From: Flavobacterium psychrophilum
Lineage (GTDB): Bacteria; Bacteroidota; Bacteroidia; Flavobacteriales; Flavobacteriaceae
Direction of reading: 5' to 3'
DNA length: 9,349 nt
NCBI GenBank assembly: GCA_945897545.1
Contig: CAMDGJ010000108.1
Span: 1-9,349, forward strand
The translations under genes were made by a program, and so were the position numbers. The notes under the pieces are model-generated. The model was not told the DNA's origin. It did not search any database and saw only the letters and a program-made list of their open reading frames with translations. Each line of letters starts with the position of its first letter. The stretch's first letter is position 1. Shown piece after piece: positions 1 to 7,364 of the stretch.

Positions 1-1049
1 TATAAACTCAACAGGTAGTCGTTTGTATAAATTCGTCCCCAAGGCGTGCCTCCTTGTTCTAAATCTAAAACCACAAATGCTGTATTACTTGGTGTTAGAT
101 TATATCGACTTAAAAAGGTAGAAGCAAAACGATGTCCATTAACAACTCCAGAACTATTAGCGGGTGCACCACCAATAGCGTTACTCCACTGATCAACCAT
201 TATGGATTCTGAATTATTAATTTTGGCACTAGTCGCTGAAAATGTTGTAGGAGCAAAAACATCTTTAGGCTCCGCTACCAAGGCATAAACACCTTGATTT
301 TTTATTTTTTCTACATTTAAAATAGCATCATCAAGATCCATTGTGCTCAAATCGTCGTTTATTGGCCACATATCAACCAAGGCTTTTATATGACAAGAAG
401 CTCCTTTTGTGTATCGTCCTGTCTGAGGTGTTGTCCACGATAAATTAGTAATCGCATAATTCAGGTCTGATTTTATTTGAGCCATTACCACTTCCTGGCT
501 CGCTGGTTCATATACTTTTGAATCATTAAGATTATAAGGCGTTACAACATCTGTGGTGAAATAAATATTGTCAAATCTTCTTAAAAGATTGAAGTATGCC
601 TGCGCTCTAAAACAATAAGCCTCGGATAATGCTTGTTTCACTAATGAATTACTTTCATCCATTTTTAAGGCATAATAAATAATTTCATTCGCTCTACCAA
701 TAATTTTGTAGTTGTAATTCCAAAAACCTTCCACGTCTTTATTTACAGAAGTTAGAGCGGTTGGATCATACCAAGCTGTTCCTTTCCAGAAGTTTTCCCC
801 TGCTCGAGTAAAAGTAACGTCATCTCCGGTTAATAACCCTAAAGTGGGTAAACTCTGATTAATATCTCCGTAATCACCCATATTTCTTTGAATTGGATAT
901 AAGGCAGTTACTGCAAATCCAATCCCTTCGGGAGTATCATAAATAAAATCTACAGAAAGGTCTGTTTCGTTTTTTTCTTTCAAAAAATCTTCTGAACAGC
1001 TCCATAATAAGACTGTAGCAATTGTTAGTAGTATAAGTTTATTTTTCAT
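1..1049 (-). CDS. SusD/RagB-like outer-membrane glycan-binding lipoprotein, 3' end outside the window
   Basis: This is the surface lipoprotein partner of the SusC transporter. In this family SusD caps the SusC barrel and captures the substrate. The frame is open from the ATG at 1049 to the window edge, giving about 349 residues of a protein that is usually 450-600 long. It starts MKNKLILLT and has a lipobox-like LWSC, with Cys18 as the predicted lipidated residue. The following SEDF is an acidic stretch of the kind seen in Bacteroidota surface-export signals. Around residues 140-165 an Ala/Tyr/Phe-rich helix pair (EAYCFRAQAYFNLLRRF) matches the TPR-like helices typical of SusD. The start follows the susC stop by only 11 bases, so the two genes are surely cotranscribed. 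The ligand cannot be deduced because the C-terminal part is missing. The family call is secure from the lipoprotein start, the helix motif and the neighbour. Confidence 0.93.
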   Translation of the reverse strand, partial: MKNKLILLTIATVLLWSCSEDFLKEKNETDLSVDFIYDTPEGIGFAVTALYPIQRNMGDYGDINQSLPTLGLLTGDDVTFTRAGENFWKGTAWYDPTALTSVNKDVEGFWNYNYKIIGRANEIIYYALKMDESNSLVKQALSEAYCFRAQAYFNLLRRFDNIYFTTDVVTPYNLNDSKVYEPASQEVVMAQIKSDLNYAITNLSWTTPQTGRYTKGASCHIKALVDMWPINDDLSTMDLDDAILNVEKIKNQGVYALVAEPKDVFAPTTFSATSAKINNSESIMVDQWSNAIGGAPANSSGVVNGHRFASTFLSRYNLTPSNTAFVVLDLEQGGTPWGRIYTNDYLLSL

Positions 1050-1060
1050 TTTTCTTTAAT

Positions 1061-4000
1061 TTATAGTGTTACGTTTACGCCTAATGTTATTGTTTTAGGC
1101 TCTGGATAACTTGATGGACTATTTTCTGGTCCATAAGATTGATATTTAGTCCAAGTAAAATAATTGGTAGCTGAAACATATACGTTTAATTTTGAAATAT
1201 TGTTTTTTGCTAAACCCATTGAGCTAGGCAATGTATACCCCAACGACAATGTTCGAATACGAAGATAAGATGCGTCTTGGAGTCCCATAGACTTAACAAA
1301 TTGATCCGCATTAAGTATCTTTGGTAATGGAGCTTCTTGACCTAACCCACTTGGAGTCCAATAATCTCTTTTGAAACCGTTGAGTCTTCCTCCATTAGTT
1401 CCTCCATCATTATAGTCATATAAAAAAGTATTATTTTTGATAACTCCTTGCACTGCATAAAAATCAGCCATCAACTCAAATCCTTTGTAATTAAAAGTAG
1501 TATTAAAAGAGGCTATCCAATCAGGGTTCGCCTTAACTATTTCTCTGTCGGCCTCAGTGATTAAGCCATCTCCATTTAAGTCTAAAACTCTTATGGAACC
1601 CACTTTTCCCAAAAGTTGGGCTTCAGTTAATGCAACGCCTGTCGAAGAATTAAACCCTTGTGGAGAGACCCTAACATCTTCAACAGTATTAAAAATTCCA
1701 TCAAAATTATATTCGTAGTAAGCATCTATTGGGTATCCTATAAACCAATTATTGTTAGGTTGATCCAATGGCTTGCCATTAGCGTCTGTTTTACCGTCAA
1801 TCTTCAAAATCTTATTTTGATTATTACTAAAAGTTGCATTAGCAGTCCAGCTAAAATCTTTCTTTTGGACTAATGTCGCACTTAGTTGAACTTCTATACC
1901 TGTGTTTTGAACTTCCCCTAAATTGCTTAATTGTGAGGAATATCCCGTAGCCGCAGCTAATTTATTATAGATCAATAAATCGGTAGTACGGGTATCATAC
2001 CATTCTACACTTCCGGTTAAACGGTTATTGAAAAATCCAAAATCCAGTCCTATATTCTTAGAAGCTGAAGTTTCCCATTTCAAAAATGGATTAGGCATTA
2101 CACCACCCGGCAATAATCCTACACTGTATGTAGCATCATTTCCAAACAACATTTCTGATTGAGTGGTAAAAGAGGTAGTTTGATAAGCACCAATCCCTTG
2201 ATTCCCCACTTCTCCATAACTAGCTCTCAATTTTAGATTGGATACAAAATTAACATCTTTTAAAAATGACTCGTCTTTTAAAACCCAGGCTGCAGAAACA
2301 GAAGGAAAAAGTCCCGACTGGTTTTCGGTACCAAATACCGACGATCCATCTTTTCTAATGGATGCTGAAAATATATATTTATCATAAAGTGTATATCGCG
2401 CTCGCGCAAGATAAGACGATATCTGACGATTCGAAATAGAACGATTTGGAATATTAAATTCTCTTGCGTTACTAAAACCGTTGGCTCCAAAAAAATCAGT
2501 CAAGAAATTTTCGGCGGTCATTGAGAATCCTTCAGTTCTAAATACGTTGGCGCTCTGCACCAAAGTAATGTCAAAACGATTGTTATCGTTTAATTTTTTA
2601 TCATAGGTTAATATGTTTTCCAACAACCATTCAGTATCGCTACCAAAACTAAGTCGTCCCCAACCGTTATTGACTCTTCCATTTTCGTGTAAGCGAGTTT
2701 CATAGCTTTCTCTGTTTTCTTCTCTAGAATTAAAATTACCATTAAGTCGGTATTTAAGTCCTTTCGTTATTTCCCATTCGGCAAAAACATTGATCAACAG
2801 CCTTGCAACCATTCTTTTGTCTGAATGTTCTCTTATATTCCACAAAGGATTGTATTTTAAATCCGAACTTACGAACTCACTTATAGCTCCGTTCGCATCA
2901 TACGGACTTGCATAAGGAGAATATGTAAAAGCTTTTCGATACAAATTTGATGCTCCGGAACTACCATTAGTAATACCATCCTCTCCGTACAAATTAGAAC
3001 GCGAATAAGACGCGTTTGTACCTATTTTTATACTTGAAGATATTTTTTGATCTACATTTAATCTACCTGTTATTCTATCAAATCCAGAATTACTGATCAT
3101 TCCGTCTTGATTGATGTAATTAATACTAGAACTATATTTAGTGCTTGGGCTACCACCCTTTAATCCCAAATTAAAAGTACTCATTGGCGCTGGTTTTATC
3201 AATTCATTTTCCCAGTTGGTTTCTATTCCGGCCTTATAATTTTTATAAATCATATCATCACCAATAGCAGCTTCAATGATATAATCTTCAACTTCCGATA
3301 CGGGTCTAAAATCGTTTTGTTGCACCAAAAGCATTTCTATCCATTCTGTGCCTGACATCAAATCAAAATTCTTCTTTAAACTCTGCATTGAAGTAGTGGC
3401 ACTAAAGTCGATTACCATCTTGCCGTCATAACCACGATTAGTAGTAATTAATATGACACCAGCCGAAGCTCTAGCTCCATATATTGCCTGTGAAGCCGCA
3501 TCTTTTAAAACCTCAACACTTTTAAAATCATTTGCATTAAGATCGTCAATATTACTCACAGGAGAACCATCAACAACGTAAAGAGGTCCATTGCTACCTG
3601 AAAGGGAACGTTTTCCACGAATTAAAATCTCTGAGCCACCTCCTGGGCGAGCTGACCCTATAGTAACATCTACTCCTGCAACTTTACCACGAAGCATTTC
3701 CGCAACACTTATTGTAGGTACGGTCAACATATCTTTAACTTTTACTGACGAAATAGCTCCTGTTAAATCTTTTTTTCGTTGAGAACCATAACCAGTAACA
3801 ACTACCTCTTGAAGTGAATTTAATTCTTCTTTCAGTACAATTTTTATGGAAGTAGTGCTTGATGCCGCAATTGTCTGGCTCTGGTACCCTAAATAAGCAA
3901 ATTTTAAAGTTGAATTATCGGGTACACTTATAGAAAAACGACCATCTAAATCAGTTAGTGTTCCTAATTTATTAACTCCAGATACCGTAACACCTGGAAT

Positions 4001-4153
4001 AGGCAATCCTTTACTATCAAGGACATTACCTGCTACAAGAACTTTACCTGTTTGGGCATTGATTATTGTTGTAAGTAAAAGAAGAAAGAATCCAATTGCT
4101 TTTTTCACGATAATTAGATTCTGGGTTAGAAATTTTGTTAGGCTCTTTTTCAT
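1061..4153 (-). CDS. SusC/RagA-family TonB-linked outer-membrane transporter
   Basis: This is a 1030-residue TonB-dependent barrel that imports SusD-captured oligomers (usually glycans) into the periplasm. A signal peptide covers about residues 1-34, ending at INAQ. A carboxypeptidase-D-regulatory-like domain follows at about 38-108 (VAGNVLDSKGLPIPGVTV). Next comes the SusC signature EVVVTGYGSQRKKDLTGA at 116-133, then the plug at about 124-240 with SVEVLKDAASQAIYGARAS. The barrel runs from about 245 to the end and contains a Ca-binding-like loop, DLNGDGLITEAD, near 855-865, common in this family. The signal peptide has an unusually long polar N-region of about 18 residues, but no closer Met exists, so this start is kept. 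The protein ends in LGVNVTL, with Leu where these barrels usually end in Phe. No sigma/anti-sigma-interacting N-terminal extension is seen, so control probably comes from the divergent LacI-type gene. Confidence 0.96.
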   Translation of the reverse strand: MKKSLTKFLTQNLIIVKKAIGFFLLLLTTIINAQTGKVLVAGNVLDSKGLPIPGVTVSGVNKLGTLTDLDGRFSISVPDNSTLKFAYLGYQSQTIAASSTTSIKIVLKEELNSLQEVVVTGYGSQRKKDLTGAISSVKVKDMLTVPTISVAEMLRGKVAGVDVTIGSARPGGGSEILIRGKRSLSGSNGPLYVVDGSPVSNIDDLNANDFKSVEVLKDAASQAIYGARASAGVILITTNRGYDGKMVIDFSATTSMQSLKKNFDLMSGTEWIEMLLVQQNDFRPVSEVEDYIIEAAIGDDMIYKNYKAGIETNWENELIKPAPMSTFNLGLKGGSPSTKYSSSINYINQDGMISNSGFDRITGRLNVDQKISSSIKIGTNASYSRSNLYGEDGITNGSSGASNLYRKAFTYSPYASPYDANGAISEFVSSDLKYNPLWNIREHSDKRMVARLLINVFAEWEITKGLKYRLNGNFNSREENRESYETRLHENGRVNNGWGRLSFGSDTEWLLENILTYDKKLNDNNRFDITLVQSANVFRTEGFSMTAENFLTDFFGANGFSNAREFNIPNRSISNRQISSYLARARYTLYDKYIFSASIRKDGSSVFGTENQSGLFPSVSAAWVLKDESFLKDVNFVSNLKLRASYGEVGNQGIGAYQTTSFTTQSEMLFGNDATYSVGLLPGGVMPNPFLKWETSASKNIGLDFGFFNNRLTGSVEWYDTRTTDLLIYNKLAAATGYSSQLSNLGEVQNTGIEVQLSATLVQKKDFSWTANATFSNNQNKILKIDGKTDANGKPLDQPNNNWFIGYPIDAYYEYNFDGIFNTVEDVRVSPQGFNSSTGVALTEAQLLGKVGSIRVLDLNGDGLITEADREIVKANPDWIASFNTTFNYKGFELMADFYAVQGVIKNNTFLYDYNDGGTNGGRLNGFKRDYWTPSGLGQEAPLPKILNADQFVKSMGLQDASYLRIRTLSLGYTLPSSMGLAKNNISKLNVYVSATNYFTWTKYQSYGPENSPSSYPEPKTITLGVNVTL

Positions 4154-4189
4154 TTTTTAATAATTTGGTTTTTCGTTAAAAGTATGTTC

Positions 4190-4215
4190 ATAATACGGTA
4201 TTATTACAGTGATAA
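4190..4215. promoter_or_regulatory. Two overlapping 15-base dyads upstream of susC
   Basis: ATAATAC-G-GTATTAT (4190-4204) is a perfect odd-centred inverted repeat. It overlaps TTATTAC-A-GTGATAA (4201-4215), which pairs fully if one T-G wobble is allowed. Both lie 37-62 bases upstream of the susC start. A weak minus-strand promoter-like box, TACTTTTA, lies at 4184-4177 and differs from TAnnTTTG only in its last base. If that box is used, the dyads would cover the core promoter and could be repressor or activator sites. They could also be short hairpins in a longer leader. The symmetry is seen directly; the function is inferred. Confidence 0.4.
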
Positions 4216-4256
4216 TTTTTGTTCATTTCATTAACAAAAAATCAGAAATAAATTAT

Positions 4257-4272
4257 TCGTGTACGAACACGA
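4257..4272. promoter_or_regulatory. Candidate LacI-family operator in the susC/lacI divergent gap
   Basis: TCGTGTACGAACACGA is a 16-base near-palindrome, 7 of 8 pairs matching, with a CG step at the exact centre. LacI-family proteins typically bind 14-18 base dyads with a central CG, where the hinge-helix leucine inserts. The neighbouring regulator keeps a Leu at the expected hinge position (Leu54). The site lies 103 bases from the susC start and 192 bases from the regulator start, so it could control either gene. Confidence 0.5.
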
Positions 4273-4416
4273 CAGCAAATAAAAAAAATAAAAACTATAA
4301 TTCCTAATTTAATAAGATAAAATAAATTAAATATTTAAAAAAGGTCCTAATAATAAAGAAAATATTTAAAATAAATTGAAATAATAGGAAAGTACACCTC
4401 TTTAATAAAAAATATA

Positions 4417-4424
4417 TACTTTTG
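4417..4424 (+). promoter_or_regulatory. Bacteroidota -7 promoter box for the LacI-type gene
   Basis: TACTTTTG is an exact match to the Bacteroidota sigma-A -7 consensus TAnnTTTG. It lies 39 bases upstream of the ATG at 4464, predicting a leader of about 30 bases. No clear TTTG/TTG -33 box is visible 19-22 bases further upstream. This is a good single-box match in an AT-rich region, so chance cannot be excluded. Confidence 0.5.
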
Positions 4425-4463
4425 CATTTCGAGAAAATGATCGAAATAATATAGAAATCAGGA

Positions 4464-5495
4464 ATGATTACAATCAAAAAAATAGCCGAAATTGCTAACG
4501 TATCCGTTGGAACGGTAGATAGAATCATTCATAATCGCGGCCAAGTTACGGAAGAGAACATAGCAAAAGTGAACGCCATAATTAAAGAATACGGCTATAA
4601 AAAAAATATTTTTGCCAGTAATTTAGCTTTCAACAAGAAGTTTAAATTTGCTGTTTTTCTTCCAAAAAACGAAAATATAGAATATTGGCAAGCCCCAATT
4701 ATTGGAATATCAAAAGCGGCAGAGGAATTGGCTAATTTTGGAGTAACGGTTGACTATTTCTTTTTTGATTACAACATTACCTCTTTTAAAAAAATAGCTT
4801 CAAAAGTTTTAAAACTGGACTATGATGGATTATTGTTTGCGCCTATATTTTATGAGGAATCGGTTTCTTTCTTGAATGAATACAAGAAAAAAGATACTCC
4901 AATTGTAATGATTGATTCCAATCTTCCAGAAATAGACGGCATTGCCTATATAGGCCAAGATTCCTATCAAAGTGGTTATTTAGGCGGAAAACTGATTAGT
5001 TATGGTATCAAAAACGACAGCAACGTTTTGATATTAATAATCAATCAAAATGTGGAAAGCACCTCTAGAACGAATGTTTTTTTGCAACGTATCAAGGGAT
5101 TTTATGCCTTTTTTGAGGAAAAGCAAGGTCTTCCAAAATTTAATTTTACTGAAATTAGCATAAAATATGATATTGAAAACCAATTAACAAAAAACATGTT
5201 CGATGCTATAGATTGCGTTTTTATACCCAATTCAAGAGTATATATAGTGGCTAAATTCATTAAAGAAAACAAGCTAAAGGATATTCGGGTTATAGGCTAT
5301 GAGTTGTTAAAACAAAACCTGGAGTACTTAAATAATGGTATTATTGACTTTTTAATTCATCAAAAACCGGAAGAACAAGGCTATATGGGAATTAATCATT
5401 TATATAAAAAGAGTGTGTTAAAGGAACATGTTGAAGACTTGCATTATATGCCATTGGAAATTATTGTCCAAGAAAATCAAATGATTAAAAAGTAA
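4464..5495 (+). CDS. LacI-family transcriptional regulator with periplasmic-binding-protein-like sensor domain
   Basis: This is a 343-residue DNA-binding regulator of LacI type and usual family length. The helix-turn-helix covers about residues 2-25 (ITIKKIAEIANVSVGTVDR), with the recognition helix at SVGTVDRIIHNRG. The hinge helix lies at about 48-57 and retains Leu54-Ala55. The rest is a two-lobed sugar-binding-type sensor (about 60-335). It includes a GQDSYQSGYLGGK stretch near 158, a typical segment of this sensor fold. It is divergent from the SusC/SusD operon, so its probable job is to gate that operon by sensing a sugar released from the imported glycan. The ATG at 4464 is preceded by AGGA only two bases away, too close for a classical Shine-Dalgarno. 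No terminator is visible directly after the stop. The ligand is unknown and cannot be read from the sequence. Confidence 0.92.
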   Translation: MITIKKIAEIANVSVGTVDRIIHNRGQVTEENIAKVNAIIKEYGYKKNIFASNLAFNKKFKFAVFLPKNENIEYWQAPIIGISKAAEELANFGVTVDYFFFDYNITSFKKIASKVLKLDYDGLLFAPIFYEESVSFLNEYKKKDTPIVMIDSNLPEIDGIAYIGQDSYQSGYLGGKLISYGIKNDSNVLILIINQNVESTSRTNVFLQRIKGFYAFFEEKQGLPKFNFTEISIKYDIENQLTKNMFDAIDCVFIPNSRVYIVAKFIKENKLKDIRVIGYELLKQNLEYLNNGIIDFLIHQKPEEQGYMGINHLYKKSVLKEHVEDLHYMPLEIIVQENQMIKK

Positions 5496-5563
5496 CGAAA
5501 TCTTATATTTAAGCGCATTCTTATAGCTATATTTATGATGAAGTTGTTTGGGGTTTGTATAAC

Positions 5564-5713
5564 TTATGTTTCAGCTAATTCGTTATAATCTAAACAGATT
5601 GTACGTCCTAATGCTATTAAAGCATCTTTTTTAGACGCAAACTCACCGTGTTTGCCTTCTAGTAAATGATTGGAAAAAAATATTTTGTATTTGTATAAAA
5701 AACGTGATTTTTC
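5564..5713 (-). pseudogene. 3' remnant of an unrecognised protein gene
   Basis: A 49-codon open frame without any ATG runs from the in-frame stop at 5714-5716 to a TAA at 5564-5566. The translation looks protein-like rather than random: FLYKYKIFFSNHLLEGKHG is followed by EFASKKDALIALGRT and ends ICLDYNELAET. It probably represents the C-terminus of a helical protein. Its upstream end runs into the left copy of the direct repeat that flanks the hip module, so the gene appears to have lost its 5' part at that junction. I do not recognise the family. A short gene with a non-standard start, or a chance open frame, remains possible. Confidence 0.4.
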
Positions 5714-5879
5714 TTATCAAAGGAGCTTTGGTCTGTAAAGAAAACTGAAATTGTTTGACCTATAAAAACAAAAAAGGCCTTACAAAATGTAAAGTCTTTT
5801 AAAATGCTCCCCTTATTGGAGAAAGTTACAGTTTTGCCTCAATTATTTATTATTCAATTATCTAAAAATCAAGGACATA
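5695..5879 (+). repeat. Left copy of the ~185-base direct repeat flanking the hip module
   Basis: This is the same non-coding sequence as 7693-7878, in the same orientation and offset by about 1998 bases. By eye, roughly nine bases in ten agree through the core (5703-5828), with two small indels. The similarity weakens over the next 25 bases and returns in a shared tail (ATTCAATTATC ... AAATCAAGGA) ending near 5879. The core includes GTCTGTAAAGAAAAC, a hairpin, and CTCC...GGAGAAAGTT. This copy lacks the left arm of the hairpin that begins the right copy. It lies between the convergent regulator and hipT genes. Confidence 0.85.
5771..5800. terminator. Hairpin resembling a bidirectional terminator, left repeat copy
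   Basis: An A-run plus GGCCTTACA, loop AAA, and TGTAAAGTC plus a T-run form a stem of about 13 pairs with one C-A mismatch and one G-T pair. The A-tract on one side and T-tract on the other let it work on either strand. It sits between the converging regulator and hipT genes, where a bidirectional terminator is expected. The stem is AT-rich, so strength is uncertain. Confidence 0.6.
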
Positions 5880-5954
5880 ATTTTACTTTAAAAAATATAG
5901 TTTTCAGTGCGGTGATATTTATTTGAAAAATATAATTATGGAAAAACCAAATAA

Positions 5955-6893
5955 CTAAGCAATTCTTTCAAATCTATTTTTTATCAATTCTTTGTAGGCA
6001 ACCTTAAAATCATTGCTCATAAAACTATCATCAATACAACGAATCCATTTGTCCTTAGCTTTGTCCATTTTATTAAAAATGTTCTCCTGTTGTTTATTGT
6101 CTAACTTAAAAGAATTGAATACCGTTATGAAATCTTTTCTATTAATTTTTTTCTTCTTAGCATTGAGAGTTAGAGCAAAATCTTCATCATCGGCAGGATT
6201 AACAATTGCTGTTGCCACCATATCATAAGCGGGAGATAGAATGTAACTTTGCTCATTCGTTTTGATGATAGAGAAGTTTTTTAAGTGCATATCAGCATTC
6301 CCCGTTAAGAATGAAAACAATACTTGTTCAAAGAAGTTTACTAAATCTAAACCCGGATTAGAGGAATGTTTCAAAAGAACTTTGGCAATTTGTTCGTAAG
6401 ACCCGCGATACTTGTTCTCTGTCATACTTTCTGTCAATTGACACATATCTTCCATTAAAAGTTTTTGACTTTTTAAGCGGTCAATTCTCTTGGTGATGTA
6501 GGCAAGATTACCTGATTGTAATCGTATCAAACTATGGGGCACCATTTTTATTTTGGCTATGGTTCCCAAGTGCATTGTTACATCTTCAACTTCCGGTAAT
6601 TGATTAAAATTTTTAGTAGGTGGTTTTAATATATAATCTCCCCACAAACCAACTATTGTAAATCTTTTTCCATCCCCTTTTTCACTTGGTGTTAATTCCA
6701 AGGATAATTTTGCTTGAACCCCCGTTAAAGTAGTTTGACTTTTTACCACCTGTAAAGCCAATTCTTCCATTTGGTTTTCTGTATAAGGTAATTCAGGAGG
6801 AGTAGATTGCCCAAATATTTTTTTACAACAAGTGCTATGAAAATCTACTTCATTTTCAGTTAGTGGTCCGTAACAATATAGACATCTTTTCAT
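5955..6893 (-). CDS. hipT: HipT-like serine/threonine kinase toxin (HipA C-terminal domain)
   Basis: This 312-residue kinase corresponds to the catalytic core of HipA without its N-terminal subdomain. Known HipA/HipT kinases phosphorylate aminoacyl-tRNA synthetases (GltX for HipA, TrpS for E. coli HipT) and halt translation; the target here is unknown. Residues 1-35 hold a Cys-rich knuckle (C4-x2-C7, His19, C22, C23), likely zinc-binding and common in Bacteroidota members. The phosphate-binding segment TTLTGVQAKLSL lies at 54-65, a candidate ATP lysine at Lys90 (YILKPP), and YITKRIDR at 132-139. The catalytic motif GNADMHLKN is at 198-206 with Asp201, and the metal-binding PAYDM at 221-225 with Asp224. 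All key kinase residues are present, so the protein should be active. Thr55/Thr57 occupy the positions where characterised members have autophosphorylated serines. It is the last gene of the operon, 141 bases after hipS. Confidence 0.9.
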   Translation of the reverse strand: MKRCLYCYGPLTENEVDFHSTCCKKIFGQSTPPELPYTENQMEELALQVVKSQTTLTGVQAKLSLELTPSEKGDGKRFTIVGLWGDYILKPPTKNFNQLPEVEDVTMHLGTIAKIKMVPHSLIRLQSGNLAYITKRIDRLKSQKLLMEDMCQLTESMTENKYRGSYEQIAKVLLKHSSNPGLDLVNFFEQVLFSFLTGNADMHLKNFSIIKTNEQSYILSPAYDMVATAIVNPADDEDFALTLNAKKKKINRKDFITVFNSFKLDNKQQENIFNKMDKAKDKWIRCIDDSFMSNDFKVAYKELIKNRFERIA

Positions 6894-6905
6894 ATAGGTA
6901 TAAGT

Positions 6906-6923
6906 TTATTTGTTAGCGGTCAT
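6906..6923 (-). other. Five-codon minicistron (MTANK) ahead of hipT
   Basis: ATG-ACC-GCT-AAC-AAA-TAA lies in the same frame as hipT and stops 12 bases before the hipT ATG. It is preceded by AAGGAG at 6938-6933 with a 9-base spacer, an ideal Shine-Dalgarno arrangement that is unusual for Bacteroidota, where most leaders are A/T-rich. Ribosomes could load here and reinitiate at hipT, limiting toxin output. The alternative is a chance ATG, or a former upstream start closed by a stop codon. Confidence 0.3.
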
Positions 6924-6960
6924 ATATGTTATCTCCTTTTTATTTATAGGTGTTTATCTC

Positions 6961-6974
6961 ACAATTTAAATTGT
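6961..6974. repeat. Perfect 14-base palindrome between hipS and hipT
   Basis: ACAATTTAAATTGT reads identically on both strands. It lies in the 141-base gap separating hipS from hipT, a gap otherwise without coding content apart from the minicistron. With no loop it is a poor RNA hairpin but could be a protein-binding site. AT-rich palindromes arise fairly easily by chance. Confidence 0.3.
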
Positions 6975-7034
6975 TTTCAATTGGAGTTCGATGATTTTTC
7001 AATTGCTTAGGCAAACTAATTGTTAGTGGCGATT

Positions 7035-7364
7035 TCATCGTTCTTGATTATTTAAGGGATGAACACTAACGGCTCCTATACAATCTTTACAACACGCCAT
7101 CAAAAGTCCCATTCTATCTCGTGGGTTTAGTTTCCAATTGTTTTGAGCAATATCTAACAGCCACCCTTCGGGGATAAGACCATCAAAAAACGGGAACAAG
7201 ATTTTACTTGTATAAGGTTGTTCTTTTAGCGGTAATGTTAAACTAATAGGGTCAGGATTTGAAGAATTCAAATAAGCACTATCATAGTTAAAATGATATC
7301 CATTTTCATCGTCTACCAACCATCCCGCAGTTGTATCATATATTTTTATTTCAGCCTTTCTCAT
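7035..7364 (-). CDS. hipS: HipS-like protein (HipA N-terminal subdomain, probable antitoxin)
   Basis: This 109-residue protein corresponds to the N-terminal subdomain 1 of HipA (Couple_hipA type). In the E. coli HipBST system this separate protein, rather than HipB, neutralises the kinase. Family marks are AGWLVDDENGYHFNYDSAYL at 13-32, the LSLPL-like ISLTLPLKEQPYTS at 40-53, FPFFDGLIPEGW at 57-68, and the C-terminal CIGAVSV at 95-101. The length is normal for a stand-alone HipS and the domain is complete, so this is not a broken fragment of a longer HipA. Its ATG lies inside the end of hipB, with a 14-base overlap, implying translational coupling and fixed stoichiometry. A Cys pair (MACCKDC) replaces the Gly usually seen before the DCIGAV motif. 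Confidence 0.88.
   Translation of the reverse strand: MRKAEIKIYDTTAGWLVDDENGYHFNYDSAYLNSSNPDPISLTLPLKEQPYTSKILFPFFDGLIPEGWLLDIAQNNWKLNPRDRMGLLMACCKDCIGAVSVHPLNNQER

Noticed and set aside
4304..4528. Minus-strand hydrophobic open frame of 74 codons in the divergent gap
   Set aside because: Its translation (FLLF, IIRTFFKYLIYFILL) is what AT-rich intergenic DNA gives by chance. It overlaps the start of the regulator gene and its promoter box.
5695..5879. CRISPR array or integron attC site as an explanation of the repeats
   Set aside because: There are only two copies 2 kb apart, with no short spacers, no integrase or Cas gene, and no clear GTTRRRY/RYYYAAC pairing in the hairpins.
6894..7034. 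Possibility that hipS and hipT are one HipA gene broken by a frameshift
   Set aside because: HipS ends normally after its conserved CIGAVSV segment, and hipT starts with its own Cys-rich domain. The 141 bases between them contain no HipA-like coding in any frame, so two genes are the better reading.
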